The notes beneath the pieces were generated by a model. It made no database searches and was not told where the DNA came from. It was given only the letters and a program-made list of their open reading frames with translations. The position numbers and the translations under genes were made by a program. Shown here piece after piece: positions 1 through 8,603 of a stretch of 35,244 nucleotides of DNA (position 1 is the first letter of the stretch; each line of letters starts with the position of its first letter). Source of the DNA: Bacteroidetes bacterium GWF2_40_14 (GTDB lineage Bacteria; Bacteroidota; Bacteroidia; Bacteroidales; UBA932); the NCBI GenBank assembly GCA_001769195.1, contig MEOK01000007.1:1-35244 (forward strand), given 5' to 3'.

Positions 1-61
1 GATGAAAACTTATAATTTATTACTTTTGCTATGATTACTGGCGCATCCTTATTTACCGATT

Positions 62-1705
62 GTGGTACATTGTTATTTACCGATTACAACAGATATTGAT
101 AAGCCTTTCTTAGTCGCTCAACAGTCAAAACTAAAGAACATTCCCATATTATTTATTTTAACACGTGGTGATGAATATAAAATCGATAAATCTAAAATCA
201 TTTCTTTTGACAATTTTGATAAAGAAAGATGTAATGACGATTTGATTACTATTGTTAATAGAATTAATGAAGCAATTAAAATATCAGAATTTAAGGAAAG
301 TGATTTTACAATAGTGGATAATAGGGCTAATTTTAATATTGACGTGTTAATCAATAAGATTTCTTATTTCACGAATAATAGTAAAAATAACTTATTAATT
401 CTCCACAATCATAAGCTTACCTACTTTAGGAATGAGATTAAAACAATTCATAACTATTATTTAAAACTTTCAATCGATAAAATTGATAAATGTGAGAAGT
501 TTTTAGAAAAGGCAAACGATAATATTGAATATTTCGACCAGCAAATTGAATTAAGTAAAATGAAATTTCGAGCCTTATGGAATGATAATAATTTAATTTT
601 TTCAAGAATATATGATGGGACTGTTAAAGGATATATTTTAGGTCAAATTGAAGAATTAGAGAAAATTACTAAATTGACAGAGTCTTTGGTTTTTTATACT
701 TTTCGAAATGACATAATAAGTGATTTAGAGAAAAAAGCTAAAGAATTATCACAGCAAATTATTAAAACAATTGATGAAAAAGCCAATAAAGATGTTACCG
801 CTTTAAAAAATAATGTTTTAAACCTTCTAAATGAAGAATCTTTGATAGTTACTGATAATTTAAGCTTTGATGAAGAGTTCAAATATACTTTGAGTTCACC
901 TTTAGATAAAGAAGCTTATATTGAAAATTTCATTAAGTTATCTAAAAATAAAATTATTGATGATTATAAAAGAATTAATGACTCAATAAAAACAATAACT
1001 AAAAGTTTACAACAAAGTAAACCGCTTGATTCAATAAATGAAAACATTATAAATTACGAAAAGGCCTTTGAAGAGATTTTAAATCTTTATTACGATGCAA
1101 TAAAAATGTATAATGTTGTAGCTTTTTCTTTTGAAGTTAAAAGCTACATTAGTGAATTAGGTTTAGCAAAAGACTTTGATAAGCTGGAAAGCGGTGAAAT
1201 AAACAAAGCAAAATATAATGTAATTGCAAAAAAAGAATTACTTGGAAACTTTAAAGAATACTCGGATAATTTTGAAGAAGGATTAAGAACCAATCTCAAC
1301 AAGTTAAATCAAATTTCTTCAATTTTAAATTATTCTGAATTAGAATTTAAAGATTTAAAAGAAGAAATTTTCAAAGATATTATTAATCCAACTGAAGATT
1401 TATATTCAACATCTGAAATAACAACTTTTTTAACTAATTCTTATCAAAAACTTATTTCAAATTTGCAGGACAATCTTTTTTCTCTTAAGAAAGAAGTTAA
1501 GAGTTTAAAAAGAAAAAGAGTTACGAGATATTTAATTTTCTTATTTATTCCATCAATTGGCACATTATTTTACTGGTTCTTTTATAAATTAAAAGGACTT
1601 GAAACCCCAACAACTCTTAACTCAACAATTTTAATAGGCATTGGTTGTAGTTTAGTAGCAACATTGTTTAGTGGAATATTTGATAAATACAAAATAAAAA
1701 AATAA
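62..1705 (+). CDS. Dynamin-like GTPase fragment, 5'-truncated, C-terminal membrane hairpin
   Basis: The visible product has 547 residues from a GTG. The frame is open back to base 35, so the true start is probably lost or lies upstream. Residues 25-40 (IPILFILTRGDE) resemble the G4 (N/TKxD) strand of a dynamin-type GTPase. No P-loop or switch motif is present, so most of the G domain is missing. The middle is long, charged and alpha-helical, like a dynamin stalk. Residues about 489-508 and 519-539 are two hydrophobic segments joined by a short loop, suggesting a membrane-inserting hairpin. The gene ends at A-AAA-AAA-TAA, and a helical reading frame continues at -1. A defence role is inferred only from the neighbouring restriction genes. 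It could also be another helical membrane protein; the family call is moderate at best. Confidence 0.5.
   Translation: MVHCYLPITTDIDKPFLVAQQSKLKNIPILFILTRGDEYKIDKSKIISFDNFDKERCNDDLITIVNRINEAIKISEFKESDFTIVDNRANFNIDVLINKISYFTNNSKNNLLILHNHKLTYFRNEIKTIHNYYLKLSIDKIDKCEKFLEKANDNIEYFDQQIELSKMKFRALWNDNNLIFSRIYDGTVKGYILGQIEELEKITKLTESLVFYTFRNDIISDLEKKAKELSQQIIKTIDEKANKDVTALKNNVLNLLNEESLIVTDNLSFDEEFKYTLSSPLDKEAYIENFIKLSKNKIIDDYKRINDSIKTITKSLQQSKPLDSINENIINYEKAFEEILNLYYDAIKMYNVVAFSFEVKSYISELGLAKDFDKLESGEINKAKYNVIAKKELLGNFKEYSDNFEEGLRTNLNKLNQISSILNYSELEFKDLKEEIFKDIINPTEDLYSTSEITTFLTNSYQKLISNLQDNLFSLKKEVKSLKRKRVTRYLIFLFIPSIGTLFYWFFYKLKGLETPTTLNSTILIGIGCSLVATLFSGIFDKYKIKK
1696..1705 (+). promoter_or_regulatory. 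Candidate -1 frameshift heptamer A-AAA-AAA at a stop codon
   Basis: Bases 1696-1702 are seven A's read as A-AAA-AAA in the zero frame, directly followed by TAA (1703-1705). Slipping back one base continues Ile-Lys-Lys-Ile-Ser-Thr into the next open frame, which lacks a good start codon. Tandem-AAA heptamers are known -1 slippery sites in bacteria (dnaX, IS elements). I see no convincing stimulatory stem immediately downstream, so a plain sequencing or evolutionary indel is equally possible. Confidence 0.4.
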
Positions 1706-1749
1706 AAAAGATTAGTACCTTTAAAGAAGAGATAAGAAGAAAAAATGAT

Positions 1750-2139
1750 TTGCTTGTTGAAGAAATAATTAAAGAATATAGAGATACTAATCAACAACGG
1801 GAACTAAATGTAACAGCTCGGATATTTAGTATTTGGAACAAAGATGAACAAGTGCTTTTGTCCAAATTATTAGAGTCGAACATAATAAATGTACATAATA
1901 AGAACCTTAAAATAAAATCAGATTTACATTCAATATTGGATTCATATAAAAGTGTTTATGATATTTTTAACACAAAAATTTTAGATTTATTTAATAATCA
2001 AGAAGATTCATTAAAAAGAATTGATAATATTGCGTTGTTAATCAAAGAAGACTCAATTAGACCTTCTTTTGAATTATTACAAAATACTATTGAAGAGATT
2101 AAATGGGTAAAAACAGAAATTGAAGTCTTAGATTACTAA
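1750..2139 (+). CDS. Helical protein, probably the C-terminal domain of the upstream GTPase-like protein
   Basis: 129 residues if started at the TTG, but the frame is open from 1687 with no ATG or GTG, so an independent start is poor. The predicted product is entirely helical and charged, with no signal peptide or membrane span. It lies in the -1 frame relative to the preceding gene, directly behind a run of seven A's. A -1 slip there would add about 146 residues to the dynamin-like protein after its membrane hairpin, where dynamins carry the returning helices of the stalk. Alternatives are an ordinary indel that split one gene, or a separate small gene with a weak start. No named domain is recognised. 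Confidence 0.5.
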   Translation: MLVEEIIKEYRDTNQQRELNVTARIFSIWNKDEQVLLSKLLESNIINVHNKNLKIKSDLHSILDSYKSVYDIFNTKILDLFNNQEDSLKRIDNIALLIKEDSIRPSFELLQNTIEEIKWVKTEIEVLDY

Positions 2140-2257
2140 TAAAATGCCCTGTTACCGACACGCGGTCAGAAAATATGCCGGGTTCAATGGATTTTCTAGC
2201 ATTTGATAAGTTCATAAAAAATCTAACTAGGAATTTTCATAGAAATAATTTTATTTA
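2140..2257 (+). other. Intergenic stretch with a small start-less open frame
   Basis: The stretch between the GTPase-like genes and the restriction cassette is locally GC-richer at 2145-2190. One plus-strand frame (codons starting at 2142, 2145 and so on) stays open through about 2285, about 48 codons, and contains in-frame ATGs at 2175 and 2187, but it overlaps the promoter of the next gene. It may be the tail of a gene cut by insertion of the cassette. No family is recognised. Confidence 0.25.
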
Positions 2258-2279
2258 TATATTTGACATAAATTGTCAA
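2258..2279 (+). promoter_or_regulatory. Promoter with overlapping palindromic operator for the XRE controller
   Basis: TATATTTG at 2258-2265 matches the Bacteroidota -7 consensus TAnnTTTG. A TTTT at 2234-2237 is an imperfect -33 element, 20 bases upstream. The perfect inverted repeat TTGACA-N5-TGTCAA (2263-2279) overlaps the -7 element and the probable transcription start, about 15-30 bases before the ATG at 2294. A repressor bound here would block polymerase. The natural candidate is the XRE protein encoded immediately downstream, as in controller (C) proteins of type II restriction systems. Confidence 0.6.
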
Positions 2280-2293
2280 GACTAAATATTCAA

Positions 2294-2593
2294 ATGAACA
2301 AATTTGGTGACATTGTAAGGACAAAGAGAGAAGCAAAAGGAATGCTTTTACGTCAACTCGCAGCTCTAATTGATATAGATACTGCCATATTAAGCAAGGT
2401 AGAAAGAGGGGAGAGAAAAGCAAAGCGTGAACAAGTTGAGAAAATAGCTAAAATTCTGGAGATGAATGAAAGAGAGTTACTTGTTGAATATTTAAGCGAA
2501 AATATAGCATACGAAATTCTTAATGAGGACTTAGCTATTGATGTCTTAAAAGTTGCTGAAGATAAAGTGAAATATTTTAGGGAAAATAGATAG
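2294..2593 (+). CDS. XRE-family helix-turn-helix regulator (restriction controller-like)
   Basis: About 99 residues from ATG 2294; a TTG at 2273 would add seven residues but lies inside the operator, so the ATG is preferred. Residues 1-60 form a Cro/C1-type helix-turn-helix: MNKFGDIVRTKREAKG, then RQLAALIDIDTAILSKVERGERK, then a third helix region. The last 35 residues are an acidic helical tail. The stop codon is directly followed by the ATG of the type IIG enzyme, so the two are co-transcribed and probably translationally coupled. C proteins of restriction-modification systems delay nuclease expression until the host DNA is methylated. The palindrome over its own promoter fits that role, but the DNA target is inferred. 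The tail is longer than in classical C proteins (about 80 residues). Confidence 0.8.
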   Translation: MNKFGDIVRTKREAKGMLLRQLAALIDIDTAILSKVERGERKAKREQVEKIAKILEMNERELLVEYLSENIAYEILNEDLAIDVLKVAEDKVKYFRENR

Positions 2594-5500
2594 ATGGCTA
2601 GCAGAAAAGAAAAGTTACAAAAATTGATTGAAAAATATCAATTATTTAAAGTGCAAGGACGTTTAGACCTTAGTTCTGAGGAAACTATGCGTACTTGGAT
2701 TAACGAATTGCTTGCTATATTTGATTGGGATGTTCAGGATACTTCACAAATACTACAAGAAAAAGTCCTGTCAAGAGAAGAAAGAGAAAGACTTGCCGTA
2801 ATAGGGTCAACTTCTACTAGACCTGACTATACATTCAAACGAGGTAAAGAGAAGTTTACTTTCCTTGATGCAAAAGGCACTTATATAAATTTAGAAACCG
2901 ATGCAGAGGCTGCATTTCAGATTAAGTCTTACGGTTGGTCTATATTAGCACCTTGTGCATTTATTACTAATTTTGAAGAGTTTGTTATATACGATTGTAC
3001 TTATTTGCCAAAACAAGAACAACTTGCCAATTTTGGCCGTATTTACTTAAAAATTAGTGAGTATCTTGAAAATTTTGAAGCTTTAGAAGCTCATTTGCTC
3101 AAATCAAATGTATTGAAAGGGCAATTGTCTCAACTTTATTCAGATACACTAAGAGGAGAACGAGAAATTCAAAAGGTGACTCCTGATTTATTGTTTGCTC
3201 AACAATTATCGGTATTCAGGTTATCACTTGCACGCAATATCCTTACATCAAATCAGAATTTAAATAGCAATTCGGAACTGCTTGCATATATTACTCAGGT
3301 AGTAATTAATAGAATCATATTTATAAGAATATGTGAGGCACGAAAAATTGAACGAGAGGGACTTCTAAAGGATTTTCAAAATACTGGATTCTGGGATTCT
3401 TTCAAAGAGTCTTCGTATAACGATTTTTACGAACATTATGATGGCCCACTTTTCGAAAGAATTAATATTATAAATGAAATAGTAATCCCAAATGACGTTT
3501 TCAATGAATTAATAGAGCTTCTATACTACCCTTCGCCTTATCGTTTTGACGTTATTCCCACAAAATTATTAAGTGATATTTATGAGATATTTTTATCTAA
3601 AAAACTAGTAATTGATGGTAGTACTGTATTAGAGAAATTAAAACTTGAATACATTAAAACAAATGGGGCAGTAAGTACTCCTAAATATTTGGTTCAAGAT
3701 TTATTAAAAAGGACGATTTCAAAAAACAACATTTTAACAGATGGGCTTACCAGCGTATTCCAAACAAGAGTGCTTGATTTTGCATGTGGCAGTGGAATAT
3801 TTTTAGTGGAATTATTTGATTACCTGCAAAATATAATTATTGAGTATTACACTACAAATCCCAATGATTCTTTTTCGGATTTGTTTTACACAAACGAACA
3901 TTCCATAACCTTAACCATTGAGGGAAAACGTAAGTTGATATCTGACTGCATTTTTGCTGTGGATATAGACCCTGAAGCTGTAGAAGTTGCAAGAATGTCG
4001 CTTTCATTAAAAGTTATTGACAGCATTGAGTTTTGTGAAAGCTATCAAGAGCTTGGGGTATTTGGAACTCAAATATTAAGTAATGTTGGCAACAATGTAA
4101 AATGTGGAAATACATTGGTTTCGTGTGATATTACAGTAAGGTTTCCAGATATTAACCAGAATGAGGCACAGCTATTAAAGACCAATCCATTTGATTGGAA
4201 AGCAGAAACTGGATTTGCTGAAATTTTCAATGAAAAAAATGGATTTGATTATATAATTGGAAACCCACCTTATGTTGAAGTAAAAAACTACAATGAGGAA
4301 TATCCCTTTATGTTTAAATACATTAAGAGTGTTTTTCACACAACGAAAAATGGTAAAGTTGATTTGTCTGTCGCATTTATTGAAAGAGGGATTGAACTTT
4401 TAAACGAAACAGGGAAACTCGGTTTAATCGTTCAAAAAAGATTCTTCAAAACAGAATATGGTAAAAAGTTACGTGAGTTTATTACGTCTAATCAGCTACT
4501 TTATCAAGTAATTGATTTCGAGGACACAAAATTGTTTAAAGGTCGGATTACTTACATCTCTTCTCTAATTTTATCAAAGACAAATCCAGAAAAAATATCA
4601 TTTATTAAAATCTCAGAAAAAGCAGAAGAATTATCGGCAAGACTATACCAATTACCTACTATAGAAACAGACGGCTCTGTTTACACCCAAATACCATCAA
4701 ATGCATTTGATTCAAATCCGTGGAATTTCGACGATGCAATTTTATTAGGTATAAAAACATCTTTACTAAATAGATACGGCAATTTTGGAGCTTATGCAAA
4801 GGTTAGGGTTGGTGTTCAAGCGCTATGGGATAAGGCGTATCATTTGCACGTTAAATCTTTCAACAGTGATGGTACAATGCTTTGTGATTCTCATCTTATA
4901 AACGATTTTATAATTGAGATTGATGCCTGTCGACCCCTACTAGTTAATGAGCGATTTTATTCTTACTGCAATGATACGACTGACACTTATGTAATTTTCC
5001 CTTATGACATTATTGAGTGTAAAAAGAGCCGAATTCTTTTTGATGATTTTTGCGTTCGCTTTCCTCTTGCAGGTCAATATTTAATCGAGCATAAAGCTGT
5101 AATAAAAGAAAATGTTGATACTTATGAAGGTAATAGATGGCATTTGTTCACCAGAGAAAACAACCACCAACGAATAGAACCAAAGGTTTTAATTCCAATG
5201 ACAGCAAATGATACATTTGCATCTGTTACTCAAAATCCTCTCAACTATTGCGATAATGCGAATATGTTTTTTATTGACATTCCGAATAAAAGTGAGAGAA
5301 ATCTCTATGCTATAGCATCAATCATAAATTCTACCTTATTTTCAGTTCTTGCACGGTCAATTGCTAATCCGCAACAAAACGGATACTTTAAGTTCAATAA
5401 ACAATTTATTGAGCCAATTCCATTTCCAAAAAATTTCTTTGAAAATACTCCCGCGTTAGTGGAAGCAATAGCAGCAATTGGTGTGAATATTAGTCAGCGA

Positions 5501-5677
5501 CAAAATCAATATAAAAATGCTTCACCACGCCAAAAAAACATTCATCGCAATACACTCACGAATCTGTGGAATAATCTTGATGAAAAAGTATATGAGTTGT
5601 ACCAGCTAACGGATGCAGAAAAGGAATTCTTTAGAGGTCGAGGTAGAAATATTAACCGAATTCAAATATTAGATTGA
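2594..5677 (+). CDS. Type IIG restriction endonuclease / N6-adenine DNA methyltransferase
   Basis: 1027 residues, the usual size for Eco57I-like bifunctional enzymes. The N-terminal part has a PD-(D/E)xK nuclease signature: Pro77-Asp78 and Asp92-Ala-Lys94. A helical linker leads to the methylase core, with SAM motif I DFACGSG at 395-401, a motif II region (AVDIDPEAVEVARMSL) and catalytic NPPY at 557-560, typical of gamma-class adenine methylases. The remaining 400 residues would hold the target-recognition domain and a TaqI-like C-terminal part. It cuts DNA at a fixed distance from an unmodified site and methylates one strand. It sits between its putative controller and a second methylase, overlapping the TTG reading of the latter. 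The recognition site cannot be read from the sequence. Confidence 0.9.
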   Translation: MASRKEKLQKLIEKYQLFKVQGRLDLSSEETMRTWINELLAIFDWDVQDTSQILQEKVLSREERERLAVIGSTSTRPDYTFKRGKEKFTFLDAKGTYINLETDAEAAFQIKSYGWSILAPCAFITNFEEFVIYDCTYLPKQEQLANFGRIYLKISEYLENFEALEAHLLKSNVLKGQLSQLYSDTLRGEREIQKVTPDLLFAQQLSVFRLSLARNILTSNQNLNSNSELLAYITQVVINRIIFIRICEARKIEREGLLKDFQNTGFWDSFKESSYNDFYEHYDGPLFERINIINEIVIPNDVFNELIELLYYPSPYRFDVIPTKLLSDIYEIFLSKKLVIDGSTVLEKLKLEYIKTNGAVSTPKYLVQDLLKRTISKNNILTDGLTSVFQTRVLDFACGSGIFLVELFDYLQNIIIEYYTTNPNDSFSDLFYTNEHSITLTIEGKRKLISDCIFAVDIDPEAVEVARMSLSLKVIDSIEFCESYQELGVFGTQILSNVGNNVKCGNTLVSCDITVRFPDINQNEAQLLKTNPFDWKAETGFAEIFNEKNGFDYIIGNPPYVEVKNYNEEYPFMFKYIKSVFHTTKNGKVDLSVAFIERGIELLNETGKLGLIVQKRFFKTEYGKKLREFITSNQLLYQVIDFEDTKLFKGRITYISSLILSKTNPEKISFIKISEKAEELSARLYQLPTIETDGSVYTQIPSNAFDSNPWNFDDAILLGIKTSLLNRYGNFGAYAKVRVGVQALWDKAYHLHVKSFNSDGTMLCDSHLINDFIIEIDACRPLLVNERFYSYCNDTTDTYVIFPYDIIECKKSRILFDDFCVRFPLAGQYLIEHKAVIKENVDTYEGNRWHLFTRENNHQRIEPKVLIPMTANDTFASVTQNPLNYCDNANMFFIDIPNKSERNLYAIASIINSTLFSVLARSIANPQQNGYFKFNKQFIEPIPFPKNFFENTPALVEAIAAIGVNISQRQNQYKNASPRQKNIHRNTLTNLWNNLDEKVYELYQLTDAEKEFFRGRGRNINRIQILD

Positions 5678-5679
5678 TA

Positions 5680-7557
5680 ATGATGCACAAAGACATAATT
5701 TCATATTTGAAAAGCTATTCTGATGACCTTAAAATGTCAAATAAACTAATCGTTGGTGCTTTTTTAGATTTTAATAACATTAATATACAGCATAATGAAT
5801 TAATCTTCGATTGTATTAAAGGCAATAATATTGACATTATAAAGGAGTTTACCAATCTTATTTTAAGAAAGAATGGCAAATACGATTTAGAAGATCTAAC
5901 CGAATTATTTGAAACAACAATTCCGTCGAGCGATGTTATTACAAACGGAGCAGTATATACACCGAAATATATTAAGGAGTTTATTGTCTCAGATGCTATA
6001 AATTCGCTTATCGGAAAATGTTTAAATACAGTCATTATAGCAGATATTGCATGTGGCACAGGTGCTTTTCTGCAAACAGCTGCTGAGCGTCTTAAAAAAG
6101 AAACCCAAAAGACTTATGCTGAAATATTCGCGGAAAATATATATGGACTTGATATTTCGAGTTACACAATTGATAGGGCAAAAATATTGCTAACCCTGTT
6201 AGCTGTTTCAAATGGTGAGGATCATATAACTTTCAACTTTAATTTACATGTCGGTAATGCTTTAGAATATGATTGGAAAAAATCAAATTCTAATTTTGGA
6301 GGATTCGATGCAGTAATAGGCAATCCTCCATATGTTAGGGCAAAGAATATCAGCGAAGAATCAAGAAAACTGATGCAAAACTGGAAAGTGACACGATCGG
6401 GAAATCCTGATTTGTATATACCTTTTTTTGAAATTGGATTAGAGAACTTAAAACGAAATGGCTATCTGGGTTTTATAACAGTTAACACTTTTAAAAGGAG
6501 TGTTAATGCGCGAAATCTGCGTGAATACTTCAAAGATAACAAATTGAGTGTTTCTATTATTGATTTTGGAAGTCAACAGATATTTGGCAACAAATCAACA
6601 TACACTTGCATTGTTTCTGTTACTAAAAGCAAATCGGATATTGTTAATTACGTAAAAGGAAGCCCCGATGAAATCAAAAATAAAATGCTTAAACCATCAA
6701 ATGGAATCAAGTACAAACTTTTAGATTCGAACAGAGGGTGGTTGCTTAACAAGACAGATATTCTTGAAAATATAGAAAAGATTGAAAATAAAGGTATTTC
6801 TTTGGGTGATAAATACACCATTAAAAATGGACTGGCTACTCTGAGCAACGACGTATTTATTTTCAAGCCTGTTGGTGAGGATGATAAATACTATTACCAT
6901 CAAAATGGCAAACTACATAAGATAGAAAAAGGAATTTGCAGAGATATAATCAAACCTAACAGGCTGAAAAGCGAGGAAGAAATTCCATTTCTAAAAGAAA
7001 AAATAATATTTCCATATCAAGCTTCTAATAACCAATTAAGCCTTTTTGAGACAGGAAAAGGTAAGCTAAATGTTTTTGATGAGGATTATTTTCAAGATTC
7101 TTTTCCTAATGCCTACGAATATTTAAAACATAATCAAAGCCAGTTATTAAACAGAGATAAGGGCAAACCGACGAAATACAAGTGGTTTGAATTTGGTCGC
7201 ACTCAGGCTATTAATGATTTTGGCAAAAAATTACTATTTCCATATATGTCAGGTCAGCCATATTTTGTATATACAAATCAAGAGGACCTATTACTATATG
7301 CTGGTTACGCTATATTCTGTCAATCTGAGAGAGAATTGAAAATACTTAAGAGAATTTTGGAATCAAGTGTTTTCTGGTATTACATTAAAAACACAAGTAA
7401 ACCTTATTCCGGCAACTTTTACGCTTTGGCCAAAAATTATGTTAAGGATTTTAGTATATGCGAATTAACAAAAGGTGAAGAAAATTTCTTGTTGAGTAAT
7501 GAATCAATAAAAGAGCGAAATGAATTTTTAATCGACAAATATGAAATCTCAATATAG
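5680..7557 (+). CDS. N6-adenine DNA methyltransferase, Eco57I/TaqI-like, companion of the IIG enzyme
   Basis: 626 residues from ATG 5680 (5683 is also possible), two bases after the upstream TGA, so translation is likely coupled. Motif I DIACGTG lies at 122-128, LDISSYTIDRAK forms the motif II region, and catalytic NPPY lies at 215-218. The order of motifs is that of gamma-class N6-adenine methylases. The C-terminal half, with KWFEFGRTQ and YYIKNTSKPYSGNFYALAKNYVKDF, resembles the TaqI-like recognition domain. No nuclease motif is visible. In Eco57I-type systems a separate methylase modifies both strands, because the fused enzyme protects only one. This protein is expected to share the recognition site of the upstream IIG enzyme; an independent specificity is the alternative. 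Confidence 0.88.
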   Translation: MMHKDIISYLKSYSDDLKMSNKLIVGAFLDFNNINIQHNELIFDCIKGNNIDIIKEFTNLILRKNGKYDLEDLTELFETTIPSSDVITNGAVYTPKYIKEFIVSDAINSLIGKCLNTVIIADIACGTGAFLQTAAERLKKETQKTYAEIFAENIYGLDISSYTIDRAKILLTLLAVSNGEDHITFNFNLHVGNALEYDWKKSNSNFGGFDAVIGNPPYVRAKNISEESRKLMQNWKVTRSGNPDLYIPFFEIGLENLKRNGYLGFITVNTFKRSVNARNLREYFKDNKLSVSIIDFGSQQIFGNKSTYTCIVSVTKSKSDIVNYVKGSPDEIKNKMLKPSNGIKYKLLDSNRGWLLNKTDILENIEKIENKGISLGDKYTIKNGLATLSNDVFIFKPVGEDDKYYYHQNGKLHKIEKGICRDIIKPNRLKSEEEIPFLKEKIIFPYQASNNQLSLFETGKGKLNVFDEDYFQDSFPNAYEYLKHNQSQLLNRDKGKPTKYKWFEFGRTQAINDFGKKLLFPYMSGQPYFVYTNQEDLLLYAGYAIFCQSERELKILKRILESSVFWYYIKNTSKPYSGNFYALAKNYVKDFSICELTKGEENFLLSNESIKERNEFLIDKYEISI

Positions 7558-7648
7558 TTTATACTTCTTAGTGAAGCAAATTAACTTGTCACAAAAACAC
7601 ACATAACCAAATCCATCCATATCCCTGAAATAAACAAAATTACATAGT

Positions 7649-8566
7649 ATGGCTCTTTTCAATATTGACAACAACGACAGCCTTGAACAGATAAGGGAAT
7701 TCCCTTTCAAACTTGAAAAAGAGATCCAAGGCTTGACCGAAAAAAATCTGAAGGCAGTATTCGGACTTGAATTCGTTCATTCTGAGTTTGGCCTTAACAA
7801 CTTTCGTATTGATACTTTGGCGTTCGACAGAGATGCTTCAAGCTTTGTAATTATTGAGTATAAGCGTGACAAGAATTTCAGTGTTATAGATCAGGGTTAC
7901 GCCTATCTATCGTTGATGCTTAATAACAAGGCTGATTTTATCCTGGAATATAATGAGTATTGCAGTAATACTTTAAAGCGTGACGATGTTGACTGGTCTC
8001 AATCCAGAGTAATTTTTATTTCTCCGGCTTTCACTACCTATCAAAAAGAGGCAATTAACTTCCGGGACTTACCAATCGAACTTTGGGAGATTAAAAGATA
8101 CAACAACAATACCCTTAGTTACAATCAAATTCAAACGTCCGGAGCGCAGGAGAGTATAAAGACAATTAGCCGGCAAAATGAAACTATAGAGAAAGTAACA
8201 CGAGAGATAAAAGTTTTTACCGAACAAGAACATTTGGATAAAGCTACAGAAGAAACGAAGGAGCTTTATGAGAAATTTAAAAATGCCATACTAAATCTCG
8301 ACAATTTGGAGATTAAACCAAAGAAGCTTTATATAGCTTTTGTTTCAGGCACTAATGTGGTTGATATTAACGTTCAAAGAACCGGAGTTAAAATGTGGAT
8401 AAACTTACAAAAAGGACAACTTGACGACCCGAAAAGGCTCGCTAGAGATGTATCTTCGGTTGGGCACTGGGGAAATGGTGATTACGAAATTCAGATCCGT
8501 AATGATGAAGACCTGGAATATATTTTGAGCCTTATTAAACAATCATTAAAAAAGAATAAAAATTAA
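7649..8566 (+). CDS. NucS-like PD-(D/E)xK plus DUF5655 protein
   Basis: 305 residues. The N-terminal half carries a nuclease-type core, RIDTLAFD followed by VIIEYKRD, placing Asp55, Glu70 and Lys72 as a PD-(D/E)xK triad with Gln82 downstream, as in NucS/RecB-type folds. The C-terminal 110 residues (KKLYIAFVSGTNVVDINVQRTGVKMWINLQ and SVGHWGNGDYEI) match the DUF5655 pattern often found after such nuclease-like domains. It starts 91 bases after the methylase gene on the same strand. Proteins of this architecture recur near restriction systems and are thought to bind or cut DNA, but no substrate is established to my knowledge. The nuclease prediction is from motif only. Confidence 0.75.
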   Translation: MALFNIDNNDSLEQIREFPFKLEKEIQGLTEKNLKAVFGLEFVHSEFGLNNFRIDTLAFDRDASSFVIIEYKRDKNFSVIDQGYAYLSLMLNNKADFILEYNEYCSNTLKRDDVDWSQSRVIFISPAFTTYQKEAINFRDLPIELWEIKRYNNNTLSYNQIQTSGAQESIKTISRQNETIEKVTREIKVFTEQEHLDKATEETKELYEKFKNAILNLDNLEIKPKKLYIAFVSGTNVVDINVQRTGVKMWINLQKGQLDDPKRLARDVSSVGHWGNGDYEIQIRNDEDLEYILSLIKQSLKKNKN

Positions 8567-8603
8567 CGGCCACATAAAAACCTAGACTCCAAAAACAATT
8601 GTT

